Shown here piece after piece: positions 44,955 through 54,373 of a stretch of DNA of 64,000 nt; position 1 is the stretch's first letter; each line of letters begins with the position of its first letter. The stretch spans positions 1-64,000 of the forward strand of contig CAJQUW010010460.1 of assembly GCA_907163375.1 (NCBI GenBank), written 5' to 3'. A program made the translations under genes and the position numbers. This DNA is from Prostheceraeus crozeri (Eukaryota; Platyhelminthes; Polycladida; Euryleptidae). Below the pieces are notes generated by a model. It saw only the letters and a list, made by a program, of their open reading frames with translations, was not told the origin of the DNA and did not search any database.

Positions 44955-45242
44955 TGCAAAGGCATTAAACTTTACAAACATCGTCATACAAGCAGATTGT
45001 TCATGTCTGGCTCATAACATATCAGCAAACGACACAGCTGAACTGTTTGCATTGAACTATAGTACCTCACTGAATGACTGAATGATACATTACAGCTACC
45101 CACACATGCATCTGCTTCTGGTTATCCTACTGGTACTGTGGCTGTTCTCAGTGTATTGCTTTTTACTAGTGCTGTACTCAATGTCTTCCTCTATTTCATT
45201 GCGTTTATGACGGTGATGTTTCGACGCTGCTGTCGTGTTTAA
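44872..45242 (+). pseudogene. Candidate type I membrane glycoprotein, split by an 8-bp duplication
   Basis: The first part (44872-45081) has a hydrophobic signal-like N terminus (YVFYTLLMGSLFHLSTIDA) and several N-x-S/T sequons within about 45 residues (NFT, NIS, NDT, NYS). At 45070-45086 the 8-mer CTGAATGA is repeated in tandem, which stops this frame. In the shifted frame, sequence to 45242 encodes a strongly hydrophobic stretch of about 25 residues followed by a short basic tail RRCCRV, as in a single-pass anchor. Together this looks like a small secretory-pathway protein with one membrane anchor. Its role (virion surface, fusion, or host membrane) is unknown; no similarity is claimed. Confidence 0.5.
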
Positions 45243-45273
45243 GCAAAGAACACTCTAACATCCACCTGTAAAA

Positions 45274-45666
45274 ATGGCTAGACGTCGTTCATCTCACCGT
45301 TCACGCAGACAAAAGTGTCAATCAAATGCAAACAAAAAATTCTGTCTCACGCTTCGCCGCTTATTAAAATTAAAGCCATCTCATCGATGTGAGGCAATGA
45401 AGCTGGCAAACAATGCCTTCATTCGTAAAATGTGTGCGGAAATACAAAAAGTGCGTTATATGACATTAAATAGCAAAAAGGCCGATGCAATTGCCAGACA
45501 TGGTAAAGTTCTTCGCACCTTGAGCAATCCAAAAACATCAATTCCTACAAAGCGCAAACTATTATCACAACGTGGTGGCTTCTTACCACTTTTAGCGCCT
45601 ATCATCATGGCAGCTGCCGGTCCTGCTTTGGGAGGTTTAGCTGGTGCTCTCGCAAATAAAGGATAG
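45274..45666 (+). CDS. Basic Polinton protein with hydrophobic C-terminal segment
   Basis: A 130-residue protein with a very basic N terminus (MARRRSSHRSRRQK). A helical middle contains LRRLLKLKPSHR and IQKVRYM. The C terminus is KRKLLSQRGGFLPLLAPIIMAAAGPALG, a K/R-rich stretch followed by a hydrophobic segment. This arrangement is common to a small protein found beside the ATPase in many Polintons and resembles minor virion proteins that disturb membranes. That role is inference. Confidence 0.68.
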   Translation: MARRRSSHRSRRQKCQSNANKKFCLTLRRLLKLKPSHRCEAMKLANNAFIRKMCAEIQKVRYMTLNSKKADAIARHGKVLRTLSNPKTSIPTKRKLLSQRGGFLPLLAPIIMAAAGPALGGLAGALANKG

Positions 45667-45717
45667 ATTAATGGATAGATACTAAGTTCAATGGTATGAC
45701 TTTTCATCAAAATCAAC

Positions 45718-46338
45718 ATGGATTTCCGTTTACGCTGTAATCGCACTATGTGTATCGGAGGACCCTCTCATAGTGGGAAGACACATTTAACACTGCAATT
45801 GTTGAAGCGTCGTAATGAGATTTTTGACTGCATACCTAATCGCGTTGTTTGGTGCTATGGAATTTATCAACATAACTTACATAGTGAATTGGTTGGTAAG
45901 GGTTACTTGGTTCAACCGGGGATTATCAGCACTGCTGATATTCAACCCTATGATATTATCATTCTTGATGATTTACTTAATGAGAGTAAGAACTCACAAG
46001 AAGTAACTGCTATGTTTACCAAGGCTGCTCATCACAAACCATGGTTTATCATTTTTATTATGCAAAATCTTTTTCCAAGTGGAAAGGAAGCACGGACTCG
46101 AAGTCTAAACACGCATTACTACATCATCTTTAAAAATCCTCGCGATAAAAGTCAAGTTGAATTCCTATCTCGACAAGTTCTTCCTCGCAAGTCAAAAGCA
46201 TTGATTGAAGTATTTGAGGCTGCTATGGAAAAACCCTATAATTATTTATTTTTGGACTTTACCCAGGAGTGTCCTGAGGATTATCGCTTACGCAGTCATC
46301 TCTTTGAGAAACCCATGATCATATATAAATTGTTATGA
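45718..46338 (+). CDS. ATP: FtsK/HerA-type genome-packaging ATPase
   Basis: 206 residues. Walker A is GGPSHSGKT (residues 14-22). Walker B is IIILDDLL with Asp 84 and 85. A sensor-like IIFIMQNLFP follows near 110-120. It matches the length and motif order of Polinton packaging ATPases, which pump DNA into capsids in adenovirus-unrelated double-jelly-roll viruses. The frame is intact. Confidence 0.92.
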   Translation: MDFRLRCNRTMCIGGPSHSGKTHLTLQLLKRRNEIFDCIPNRVVWCYGIYQHNLHSELVGKGYLVQPGIISTADIQPYDIIILDDLLNESKNSQEVTAMFTKAAHHKPWFIIFIMQNLFPSGKEARTRSLNTHYYIIFKNPRDKSQVEFLSRQVLPRKSKALIEVFEAAMEKPYNYLFLDFTQECPEDYRLRSHLFEKPMIIYKLL

Positions 46339-46427
46339 GCGGTTTTCAACGCATGATTGCTATTCCACAAGAAGAATATATACATCTGACTACAATACAG
46401 ATTGTTCATCAACCTTGAGCAAATCAA

Positions 46428-46979
46428 ATGTCACAACTTAATCAGCAATATGAACAAGAAGCTGTACAAAGTAAAAATCCATATGATCGTTTGACAAAGC
46501 AGAGTTCTACCTTAGAAGAAATGAAACAATTGAAAGAAAAAATTCGGAATGATCTTTCGCTTGGTTCACGCAAACCCTATCGCAATCGCGCACTGAGCTT
46601 ATATCGAAGTCTCGAACCCAACTTGAAAATCACACAACGAGGTGAAGTGGTAGGTGATGATGGTGCAGTCATTAGGGACTCAAGAGTGGAAGATTTAATT
46701 GATCATGCTGTTCGTGATCGTCGTCGTCACTTTACACTTACAGGATGGGAGTTCTTTTTAATAAGTATGAAGAAATTTAATGTCCCAAAAGCAATTCTTT
46801 GTCGTGATACCTTACAGGAAATGGAAAATGATTCTACACCTAGGAAGAGAAAGTTGCAAAGTGTAGAGAGACCTAAAAAGAAAATCAAGCAAACTTTGAA
46901 AACACCCGAGAAGTTGCCGAAGCGTATACCAAAACCTTCAACACGTTATCCATCATTTGATTTTATCACAGACTTTTAA
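46428..46979 (+). CDS. Conserved Polinton hypothetical protein
   Basis: 183 residues. There is a helical N terminus with coiled-coil character (about 5-45) and a middle domain around DHAVRDRRRHFTLTGWEFFL. The Lys/Arg-Pro-rich tail (about 140-175, RKRKLQSVERPKKKIKQ) is suggestive of a nuclear-localisation or DNA-binding tail. The domain has no name I can give with confidence. Its stop TAA overlaps the ATG of the next short frame, a tight viral-style arrangement. Confidence 0.65.
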   Translation: MSQLNQQYEQEAVQSKNPYDRLTKQSSTLEEMKQLKEKIRNDLSLGSRKPYRNRALSLYRSLEPNLKITQRGEVVGDDGAVIRDSRVEDLIDHAVRDRRRHFTLTGWEFFLISMKKFNVPKAILCRDTLQEMENDSTPRKRKLQSVERPKKKIKQTLKTPEKLPKRIPKPSTRYPSFDFITDF

Positions 46980-47170
46980 TGAAGAAGCTATGTTGCATCC
47001 CATGTTCAGAGTTGCCAAACATTCATGTGTCATTGAACTGCTTAAGTACATGTAAAAGTGATTCATACAAGACGGCTCAAAAAAGTAGCAAAAGCAGGAC
47101 TCAAACACAAACGCAAACCCTAGCAGAGAAAAAGACTGATACTTTGAGGCAAATAAACAATCCCTTTTAA
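46979..47170 (+). CDS. Short Cys-containing ORF before integrase
   Basis: A 63-residue frame whose ATG overlaps the preceding stop. It has Cys pairs (LCCIPC, CLSTC) and a Thr/Gln-rich basic tail. There is no recognised similarity; the position in a gap-free cluster is the main support. Confidence 0.4.
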   Translation: MKKLCCIPCSELPNIHVSLNCLSTCKSDSYKTAQKSSKSRTQTQTQTLAEKKTDTLRQINNPF

Positions 47171-47176
47171 TAGACG

Positions 47177-48244
47177 ATGGATGTACATCTGAAATCAATT
47201 TACTATAACCCAAAGCATTATGCAGGTTATGCTTCAGTGAAAAAGTTGTCACAAGCAAGTGGTTATTCACAGAAACAAGTGAAGAGATGGTTAAAAGCTC
47301 AACCTGCATATACATTGCACACACAAGGTCGAAAACGTTATCCTACTCGTTCTTATATCATTCATGATATTGATGAACAATGGCAAGCAGATTTGGCTGA
47401 TGTTTCTATATTAGCTAAAAAGAATAAAGGCTATCGCTTTCTCCTAACTGTCATTGACTTATTTTCTCGTTATGCTTGGGTTCAACCACTCAAGACAAAG
47501 CGTGGTGAAGAAGTGGCCGATGCTTTCCAAAATATTTTCAGTGAAGGACGCATTCCCACACGTATTCAGACTGATCAAGGAAAAGAGTTTGAAAACAGAC
47601 ATGTGCGTGCTTTATTTCGCGAACACAACATTGAGCTGTTTAGTGTGAAAAGTGCATACAAGGCTGCAGTGGTCGAGCGCTTTAACCGTACACTGAAAAC
47701 TCGCCTATGGCGCTATTTCACTGCGAAAGTAACACAAAAGTGGACAGATGTATTACAAGATACTGTGCACGCTTACAATCATTCTGTCCATCGTATCATT
47801 GGTCGCAAACCTGCTGACATAACTCCAGACATTGTGGATACAATCCGTGAAATCAATGCTAAACGCAGGCAACCATCACAAGGTAAACGTGACATTCAGG
47901 TTGGTGACAAAGTTCGCATTACCAAGGTGAAAAGCGTGTTTGCGAAAGGATATCTTCCCAATTGGACGGAAGAAATATTTACTGTCTCTGAGGTTAACAA
48001 GAAATTCAAGCCCACTACCTACAAGCTTCGTGATTATCATGGTGAAGAGATTGAAGGGAGTTTTTATCGTCATGAGATAACACCCATTACCAAAGAAGAT
48101 GATGACTACATGGTTGAAAAGATACTTCGTCACCAAATGCGACAAGGGGAAAAGTGGAACGTGGTGAAATGGGCTGGCTATCCAAATTCAATGAACAGTT
48201 GGATTCGTCATTCTGACCTTTATCGTGTTAGTCAACTTTCCTAA
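47177..48244 (+). CDS. INT: Retrovirus-like integrase with C-terminal chromodomain
   Basis: 355 residues, intact. The N-terminal helix-turn-helix-like part is followed by the catalytic core: Asp72 in WQADLADV, Asp133 in QTDQGKEF and Glu167 in AVVERFN, about 34 residues apart. A basic SH3-like region (VGDKVRITKV) follows. The C-terminal chromodomain (about 308-350: MVEKILRHQ..., VVKWAGYP, SWI) is typical of Polinton integrases and could direct insertion to particular chromatin. It would catalyse insertion with a 6-bp duplication, as seen for both Polintons here. Confidence 0.96.
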   Translation: MDVHLKSIYYNPKHYAGYASVKKLSQASGYSQKQVKRWLKAQPAYTLHTQGRKRYPTRSYIIHDIDEQWQADLADVSILAKKNKGYRFLLTVIDLFSRYAWVQPLKTKRGEEVADAFQNIFSEGRIPTRIQTDQGKEFENRHVRALFREHNIELFSVKSAYKAAVVERFNRTLKTRLWRYFTAKVTQKWTDVLQDTVHAYNHSVHRIIGRKPADITPDIVDTIREINAKRRQPSQGKRDIQVGDKVRITKVKSVFAKGYLPNWTEEIFTVSEVNKKFKPTTYKLRDYHGEEIEGSFYRHEITPITKEDDDYMVEKILRHQMRQGEKWNVVKWAGYPNSMNSWIRHSDLYRVSQLS

Positions 48245-48285
48245 GCAAAGTAATGAATTGTGTAAATATAAATAAATAAATACCC
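48245..48285 (+). promoter_or_regulatory. AT-rich candidate late promoter
   Basis: TATAAATAAATAAATA lies about 5-20 bases before the ATG at 48286. It differs from the TATATAA boxes of the small genes and might mark a separate class for virion genes. It is weak evidence on its own. Confidence 0.3.
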
Positions 48286-48675
48286 ATGGATCAAACTGCT
48301 ACGTTTTATTCTGCCCCCTCCTATGCTAGTCATGGAGCTGGCTTTCCCGTTTATGCTGGATCGAGACGTCAAAAAGGGGGTAGTATATTGGGTGCTGTCA
48401 AAGGTATGATGCTCCCCACTATCGCAAGTGTGGGAAAATCAGCTTTAAAGGAAGCTGTAGGATTAGCAGCAGATGTAGCAAGTGATGCGCTTTCAGGAAG
48501 ATTGCCGATTCGTGAATCGCTAAAGCGTCATGGAATACAGCGTTTGAAGAATGTCGGTAAGGCTGGTATCAGGTCTGTCATCAGTCATATCAATCCACTC
48601 TCTACTTCAGGCAAACGTAAGCGAAGAGCATCTCGTATACCTCCTAGCAAACACAGACGACGTGGACTGTTTTAA
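48286..48675 (+). CDS. Capsid-associated basic Polinton protein
   Basis: 129 residues. The Gly-rich block RRQKGGSILGAVKGMMLP, a helical AADVASDALSGR, and a basic C terminus (GKRKRRASRIPPSKHRRR) are the features of the small protein that sits immediately upstream of the major capsid protein in many Polintons. A likely role is core or minor capsid protein (inference). The stop and the capsid start are two bases apart. The frame is intact. Confidence 0.7.
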   Translation: MDQTATFYSAPSYASHGAGFPVYAGSRRQKGGSILGAVKGMMLPTIASVGKSALKEAVGLAADVASDALSGRLPIRESLKRHGIQRLKNVGKAGIRSVISHINPLSTSGKRKRRASRIPPSKHRRRGLF

Positions 48676-48677
48676 TT

Positions 48678-49844
48678 ATGGAATGTAAAACCTCATCCCT
48701 TTGCTTATTTGATAGAACACATATACAGACGGATATCATTAGAAATTATGTATCCATTCGTTATCCACAGACAAGCATCGATTCTGGCAGTGTCATTGAA
48801 TTTTTAATACCAGGAAATGATGCTGAGTACATCGATGTAAATGACATCAATCTACATGTTAAGTTTAAGATAGTAAATAAGGACGGTACCAACCTTGATC
48901 ATAAGGACAAAGTAGCCGTGAATAACTTGGCAATAGCAACGCTCTTCAAGGATGTATCATTGACCATTGGTGAAACTCGGGTTGCAGGTGGTCAACACAG
49001 TTATCCCTGTCTCGGTTATTTTTCAACAGTCATGCAGTTCTAGTCATAAGCACAAAAGAGTCACATGGCTGTTATGGGTTGGTGTAAAGATGAAGCTGGT
49101 AAATTTGATGGTGACAAAAACAAGGGATTTGTCACTCGTGAAAAGTGGACTGCAGAAAGTAGGGTGTGTAAATTATATGGTTCCCTATACTTGGACTTTT
49201 TCCGTCAATCACGTTTCTGAATGTCAAAAGTAGACATGCGAGTTCATCTCTTACCGAACGATCCCAAATTTGTATTGAATTCTTATGGAGCAAAGACTGA
49301 GTTTAAGATTGTGTTTGAAAGTGTTAGACTTTATGTGCGACGAATGTCAGTGAATCCTTCGGTGATTAATGGTCACGAGATGGGTTTGAAGAAGTATGAT
49401 GCGCTTTATGATGTAAATCATACTGAGATCCATAGTTTCACCATTCCTCGTGCGCAAAAGAGCTTTGTTAAAGATAGTTTGTTTCCTATACAATCACCAA
49501 AAATGATCATTGTGGGATTGATTGCAAATGATGCATACAATGGTAATATATCGAAGAATCCCCTCAACTTTGAACACTTTGGTTTAAATCAAATCGGATT
49601 GTATCGCGATACGGATTGCATTCCTGGTACTCCTTTTTGCCCAGACTTTGCTAATGGACATTATTCTCGCTCATATCAAAATACTATGGAGACCTTTAAA
49701 TACTGGAATACTGATGACACCAATGGTTTGACCTATGATGAATTTGCTAAAGGTTATACACTTTATGCATTTTATTTGACAGCAAACAATGAAGCAGGTG
49801 CTTCTTATCGTCCGGGCACTGCCACGAAGGGTCTTAAACTATAA
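48678..49844 (+). pseudogene. MCP: Major capsid protein (double jelly-roll, F54H12.2-like), frameshifted
   Basis: The N-terminal part (48678-49043) starts with a CKTSSLCLF / YPQTSIDSGSVIEF region and GETRVAGGQHSYP. A TAG at 49041 ends it. Conserved capsid sequence continues in a second frame from about 49050 to 49211 (GWCKDEAGKF, LYLDFFRQ). It then returns to the original frame to 49844, with FVLNSYGAKTEFKI, SFTIPRAQKSF, VGLIANDAYNG, NPLNFEHF and AKGYTLYAFYLT. It is the Polinton shell protein found in many genomes as the F54H12.2-like transposon protein. At least two frame breaks make this copy non-functional. Confidence 0.92.
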
Positions 49845-49957
49845 TTCTTCTTTGAAAAAGATTTGACGAAAACAGTCAATGTACTCATCTATGCTGTGTT
49901 CGATTCCACCATTCGAATTAACAGACTACGTGACGTTTCCGCTTCTTATACAAGTTA

Positions 49958-50410
49958 ATGAGTTGGTTATCTGATGCACAGCTAGAGAGAGTCGTTCAAG
50001 AACATGGTGATGAACGCACTGTTGCAGCATTTCGAGGTGTGTTTTCCATTAATAATATGCCCACAGTTTTACCAAAACCACCCTCATTCATTATCATGAA
50101 TACTGATACAGCACACTTACCCGGCAAACACTGGAAAGTTTTGTTTATTGATAAAAACTATTGCGGTGAAATCTTTGATTCATTGGCCTTACCAAATTGT
50201 GATTATGTCACACGTTTCATGCACCGTCATTCACGAAAATGGATTCGCAGTGCTTTGGCCTATCAACATCCCTTGTCTTCAACATGTGGAGCCTATGCCC
50301 TCTACGTTGTAATGCAACGACTACATTATGACTCTTTACATGACATTTGTAAACATTTTTCACATGATACCCTTGTCAATGAAAAGCGCTTTTATATATA
50401 TATTTTTTAA
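49958..50410 (+). CDS. PRO: Adenain-like cysteine protease
   Basis: 150 residues, intact. The catalytic triad pattern of the adenovirus-type (C5/Ulp1-like) maturation protease is visible: His58 in GKHWKVL, an acidic residue in EIFDSL (Asp74), Gln103 in YQHP, and Cys110 in STCGAYAL. In related viruses it cleaves capsid precursors during maturation. AATAAA at about 50434 follows the stop by about 25 bases. Confidence 0.93.
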   Translation: MSWLSDAQLERVVQEHGDERTVAAFRGVFSINNMPTVLPKPPSFIIMNTDTAHLPGKHWKVLFIDKNYCGEIFDSLALPNCDYVTRFMHRHSRKWIRSALAYQHPLSSTCGAYALYVVMQRLHYDSLHDICKHFSHDTLVNEKRFYIYIF

Positions 50411-50951
50411 TGTAACTTTTATAAAAGCCTTCAATAAATATGTACGATTAAAATTTGTTTTCTTTTTTATACTTCAATGGAAAAGTAGATGATGTGATTG
50501 AATAGGTTGTATTTAGTCATCAAACATGAATAGGTAGAGATAAGAAGACATTGTTCACTTGCCACACTCATGCTTATGAGTATTGGTTTGTTTAAGGTAA
50601 GTCATGATGCGAGGATGTATACGTTCTCTATACTTGTTTCAACTTGAGGATGTAAAATGTATAACACCATATTGATCATGAAGAGCAATGAAATCTCGTC
50701 AAATAATGAATAGACGTCCACCTAGAGGGATATAGTACATTGGATGATGCATGACATGTAAAGCATCGTGCAGGTAATCCATTTGAAAAGGTGATAAACT
50801 TATTTTAACGTGTCGATGAGTATCGTAAAAGGTAATGCGTCGAGCCTTCCATGTAACGTGACACTGAGAAGAGAGCTTGGCAATCATGGTTAGTTTTAGA
50901 CACATCAAAACGTTTGCTTAGTCTCTCGTTTAAGCAAAACATTCATAAGAA
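50411..50951. other. Spacer between protease and nuclease genes
   Basis: A minus-strand frame at 50908-50699 (69 residues; contains RITFYDTHRHVKISLSPFQMDYL) could be a small gene. The segment faintly recalls the PC4/p15 single-strand-binding fold seen in some Polintons, but the match is too weak to assign. Nothing else is seen. Confidence 0.35.
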
Positions 50952-51518
50952 ATGGACGAAGTCATGTTAAGATTGATCATCCTATTATCATTTGCAATAG
51001 TGACTTTAGCGGGACGAGGATAAGATGATGCAGTTCGTCTCATCAAATCACCTATTCATGCAACAAGACCTATTGAAGATGTAATTCTTTCCGGCATAGC
51101 CTATCCTTGGCAAAATCATGCTTACAAACTACAGATTTTACGTCAGCGAATGGGTCATGCGTGGGAAATGGTGTTAACAGATTATGGCTTTAAGCGATCG
51201 CCTGTAGGTGGCATCGATTTGATCAATCCTGTACGTCGCATTGCAATGGAATTAAAAAATAGCTGCCGTGTGAGCTCATCAATAAAACGTGAAATATTTC
51301 ATACCCTTGCAGATTTTAAACGTAGAAGACCAAGATATCAAGTCATATTTGGTTGTATCAACTATCGCAATATGAAAGAAGGCGGTACAACCATACTTAA
51401 GGGAGTGCATTATGTGAAAGGGCAATCACTCTTAAGCAAATTCGAAGGACGACAGAAAGTACCTACTGTGAATAGATTGAAAGCAGCAGTTCGTTATGTC
51501 ATGCGACATAACGCCTAA
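50952..51518 (+). pseudogene. PD-(D/E)xK-type nuclease-like protein with one in-frame stop
   Basis: The ATG at 50952 opens a hydrophobic N terminus (LRLIILLSFAIVTLAG) ended by TAA at 51021-51023. The same frame is then open to 51518. The longest ATG-started part begins at 51150, but homologous-looking sequence clearly extends upstream to about 51024. The core VGGIDLINPVRRIAMELKN has Asp23, Glu34 and Lys36 (counted from 51150) in the D-x10-E-x-K pattern of restriction-like endonucleases. FHTLADFKRRRPRYQVIFGCIN follows. A nuclease could resolve or degrade DNA during replication; no family name is claimed. Confidence 0.55.
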
Positions 51519-51548
51519 GCAAACGACGCTTTATGTTGATACTTTAAC

Positions 51549-53183
51549 ATGGAGTTTACAGCAGTGTTTCCCAGTAATGCTCAACCTGAGCGATATGAAA
51601 ATACAGCTGCTGAGTTTGAGACTGATTTAACACAGCCGATTGACTTAAATGGTGATTGGGAAGTGGCCCTGCAAGATTTGAGCTATGTGAATAATATAAG
51701 AACCATTGTAAATGAAGAGATTACATTAGGCACTGCAACGAATCAAGACTTGTACTTTCCAAAACTAGAGCGAAATGATAAAGTACATACCTACAACTTG
51801 AATGAACATGCAGCAGAGTGGAATTCTATTCCTACAGTAAACACCCGTCGGGGAAAGCGAGCTGTTGATGAGATTGTAAATGGCCCTACTTTAATTATCA
51901 CTGCAGATACAGACATACCCATTGCTAAAAATGCTTCACCCCTGAAATGGAAACAACCTACAAACCCATCATTCCGTCATCGTTTAGAGCAATCATACTA
52001 TTATATGAAAATTCAACGCCTATTGAATGTTATGAATGATTAGGCAAAGGATCTATGGTTCTGGCAAATGGATCCAAATCTACATAAAGTTACCCTCTAC
52101 ATGAGACCGACTACTATTTCCCATGGATTTTATGTGAGTGGACCTCTGCAAAAGATATTGAATCTTAAATCACGTTTCTTTCTACCTATCACAAAATTTG
52201 CAGAAGTAAAAGGAGGCGATGCCTTCCCTTTGAGAGCTCAAGTGTCCATGAAAGTATCAAAGCAGATTAAGAAATATCCAAATTGGCACAGGAAAAAATT
52301 TAATATTACCCTTCTTCCCCTTGATCGCATGCATGAGCGCTTTGTGCTTTTTAAATCTGGTACTGTTGATGACTTGATCAAACAGGTAAATGAAATAAAT
52401 GGATTATCTATGTCCATCACTCGAGTACACAATAAAGCAAGGATTGAGTTCCGAAATGATTATGAGCGTTCACATATTGGATTTGTTCACATCAATTCTA
52501 AATTTTGCGATTTGCTCTCTTTAATAACAGACGTGTTATGGTCATACCATGAATGAGGGAATGTGAAAATAACATCTGCACAGCAATCCGATTGTCGAAT
52601 GGTCCTTTATTTCAAACGTACAGACCCTGTTTTACGTCTCAGTCTTACATGGAAGCCAAATGAAAAGTTACCGATACCTCCAAAGCATTATAGCAATGGT
52701 TATGATGTTTGTACATACTTGAACAAGGTTGTATCAAATCTACACTCGTATCATTTTGACTATGATCCTAAAGAAAATGCATTCTGTATCAGTGTACATG
52801 GTAAAACGGTCATTCACATTTCAAAAGAGTTGACAAAGATTTTAGGATTCAAACGTGACATATTCTACGACGAGAAGTATTGTGGCTCAACATCCTTGCT
52901 CGATATGAATATCAATCACTTTTACATTTACACTAACTTTATCCATTCAACACAAGTTGGTGGTCAAATGGTTCCCCTTTTAAGATATATTCCTATTGAC
53001 AGTGGCGACTTTGGCGTGACCATGCACAGGGAGTTCCTGAACAAGGTATACATTCCAGTCAATGTATCACGATTATCCCATTGCAAATTTGGTATCTATG
53101 ATGATAGTGGTAATCCTATTCAATTCATTGGTGGTCATACTGTCTTAACACTTCATTTTCGTCAGATAACATCAAATCACTAA
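51549..53183 (+). pseudogene. Long Polinton structural protein with two in-frame stops
   Basis: One reading frame of about 545 codons is interrupted only by TAG at 52041-52043 and TGA at 52554-52556, with no frameshift. The N terminus has FPSNAQ and DLNGDWEVAL, the middle has GPLQKILNL and HIGFVHINSKFCDLL, and the C-terminal third has TKILGF, INHFYIYTNF and FGIYDDSG...LTLHFR. It is homologous over its whole length to paralogues A and B in P1. It is probably a virion component (penton or minor capsid candidate) by family position. The two nonsense codons should inactivate it unless they are read through. Confidence 0.78.
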
Positions 53184-53298
53184 TGTTGCGTGTGGCGCAG
53201 TCAATGTCTTTTCTTTCTTGATTACATGTAGGTGGCCGTTAAGGCCGTGGTCTCATAAAGACCGTTTGGGGCATTCTCTGGTCTCATCAAAGGGCTTT
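53184..53298. other. Junction where P1 has polymerase B
   Basis: In P1 the corresponding gap between the structural gene and the small divergent gene holds the 4.9-kb polymerase locus. Here only about 115 bases separate the structural gene from the small minus-strand gene, beginning with the TGTTGCGTGTGGCGC module. Confidence 0.6.
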
Positions 53299-53484
53299 TC
53301 ACTCCTGAAAGTCAGCCTCGTTTATGAAAGGCTCAATCTCAACCGTTTGTAGAGTGAGCTGCTTGCAGCCTTCAATCATTTGTCTCTCTTCCTCTTCCTC
53401 ATTTTGTTGAAACTTTCTCTCAACTTCCTTCTTCGTAGGAGTTGAGGTATCAAGAGGTGTGAATGTTTCCTCTGTGTCGGACAT
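53299..53484 (-). CDS. Small acidic Polinton protein
   Basis: 61 residues from the ATG at 53484 (MSDTEETFTP). It is rich in Glu (NEEEEERQ) with no recognised domain. A longer frame starting at 53619 runs through the promoter and is less likely. TATATAA at 53523-53517 lies 33-39 bases upstream. It is transcribed divergently from the gene at 53640. Confidence 0.55.
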   Translation of the reverse strand: MSDTEETFTPLDTSTPTKKEVERKFQQNEEEEERQMIEGCKQLTLQTVEIEPFINEADFQE

Positions 53485-53516
53485 GACTATGATGGTAAAA
53501 TGCAAGACACTCTTCT

Positions 53517-53523
53517 TTATATA
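53517..53523 (-). promoter_or_regulatory. TATA box of the small minus-strand gene
   Basis: TATATAA on the minus strand, 33 bases from the ATG at 53484. It pairs with the divergent TATA at 53595, and a CCAAT word lies between them (about 53561). Confidence 0.6.
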
Positions 53524-53594
53524 TGAGAATGGTGCAGTGTGATTGATAAATGGCTGTCGTCCAATGAGAGAGCGCGAAGCAGGGAGAGAGAATC

Positions 53595-53601
53595 TATATA
53601 A
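53595..53601 (+). promoter_or_regulatory. TATA box of the gene at 53640
   Basis: TATATAA 39 bases before the ATG at 53640. Together with 53517-53523 it forms a compact bidirectional promoter. Confidence 0.6.
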
Positions 53602-53639
53602 GTGCGGTGCAATGACCATTTCCTCATAATATCATTACA

Positions 53640-53974
53640 ATGGATACACCACTGCCTATGCCTTACTCATGCCCAATGCCCCACGCAAGAGGCAAGTGAA
53701 AACCATTTACGATGGTGAGGTCGAGCCGCTGCAGTTCGATGAGGAAATCATCATCATTTCCGACGATGAAGAGGACAGTAGTGATACAATCAGGGCTGCC
53801 TTCCTGAGTGTGTCTCCAAAGGACGTCATGATGGAGCGGTGTATTGAGACTCTCCGGAGCTGGCTAGACCTCTTCTCTCCTTTTAGTCAGCCCCGCAATC
53901 AAGAAGAGTTTGACTTAGAAGACGTCATGTACCGTCTTATTACAAAACGTATTACTTTTATTTCTTTTCAATAA
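53640..53974 (+). pseudogene. Small Polinton protein, homologue of 10153-10608
   Basis: The promoter-proximal ATG at 53640 starts MDTPLPMPYS, but the conserved body (PNAPRKRQVKTIY, an acidic ISDDEEDSSD stretch, FSQPRNQEEF) is in a frame offset by one from about 53669 to 53974. Either there is a one-base frameshift near 53665, or translation starts at 53669. Homology with the P1 gene includes NAPRK and SQPR. AATAAA overlaps the stop (about 53970). Confidence 0.58.
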
Positions 53975-54373
53975 ATGTGTATCATGACAGTGTTGTTTTT
54001 CCTTCATATAAACTGCATGGCTTCGAAAGGATCATCGAGTGAGCATAGTATCGATTGGGAGCTATTGTTAGAATAAGATATCCTATCATCTAGACACTTA
54101 ACACAGTTACTAGAAATCTTTCATGATATAAGACATGATTTAGGTGAAGCAGCGTTATCTGAAAATGGTCCATGAGTTCTGCTTGTCGAAAGGAAGTATT
54201 ACACCGAACTTCATTTGTAACGTTCAAGTTGACTGATAGCAGATTCAACTTAATGATAGTATTCGCCAGTCTGAAGACTGCCCAGGGCAAACCGCGAGGA
54301 GGTTCTATCATGTCTTGCCCCATGGTGGCCCTTATTAGGGCCGGTGGTTCGTTCTCGGTGACATTTAAGTTGA
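53975..54373. repeat. Spacer with the P1-like segment
   Basis: 54181-54358 is nearly identical to 11163-11340 in P1. Upstream, a short frame from ATG 54017 (MASKGSSSEH) has an in-frame TAA after 19 codons. No gene is confirmed. Confidence 0.6.
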
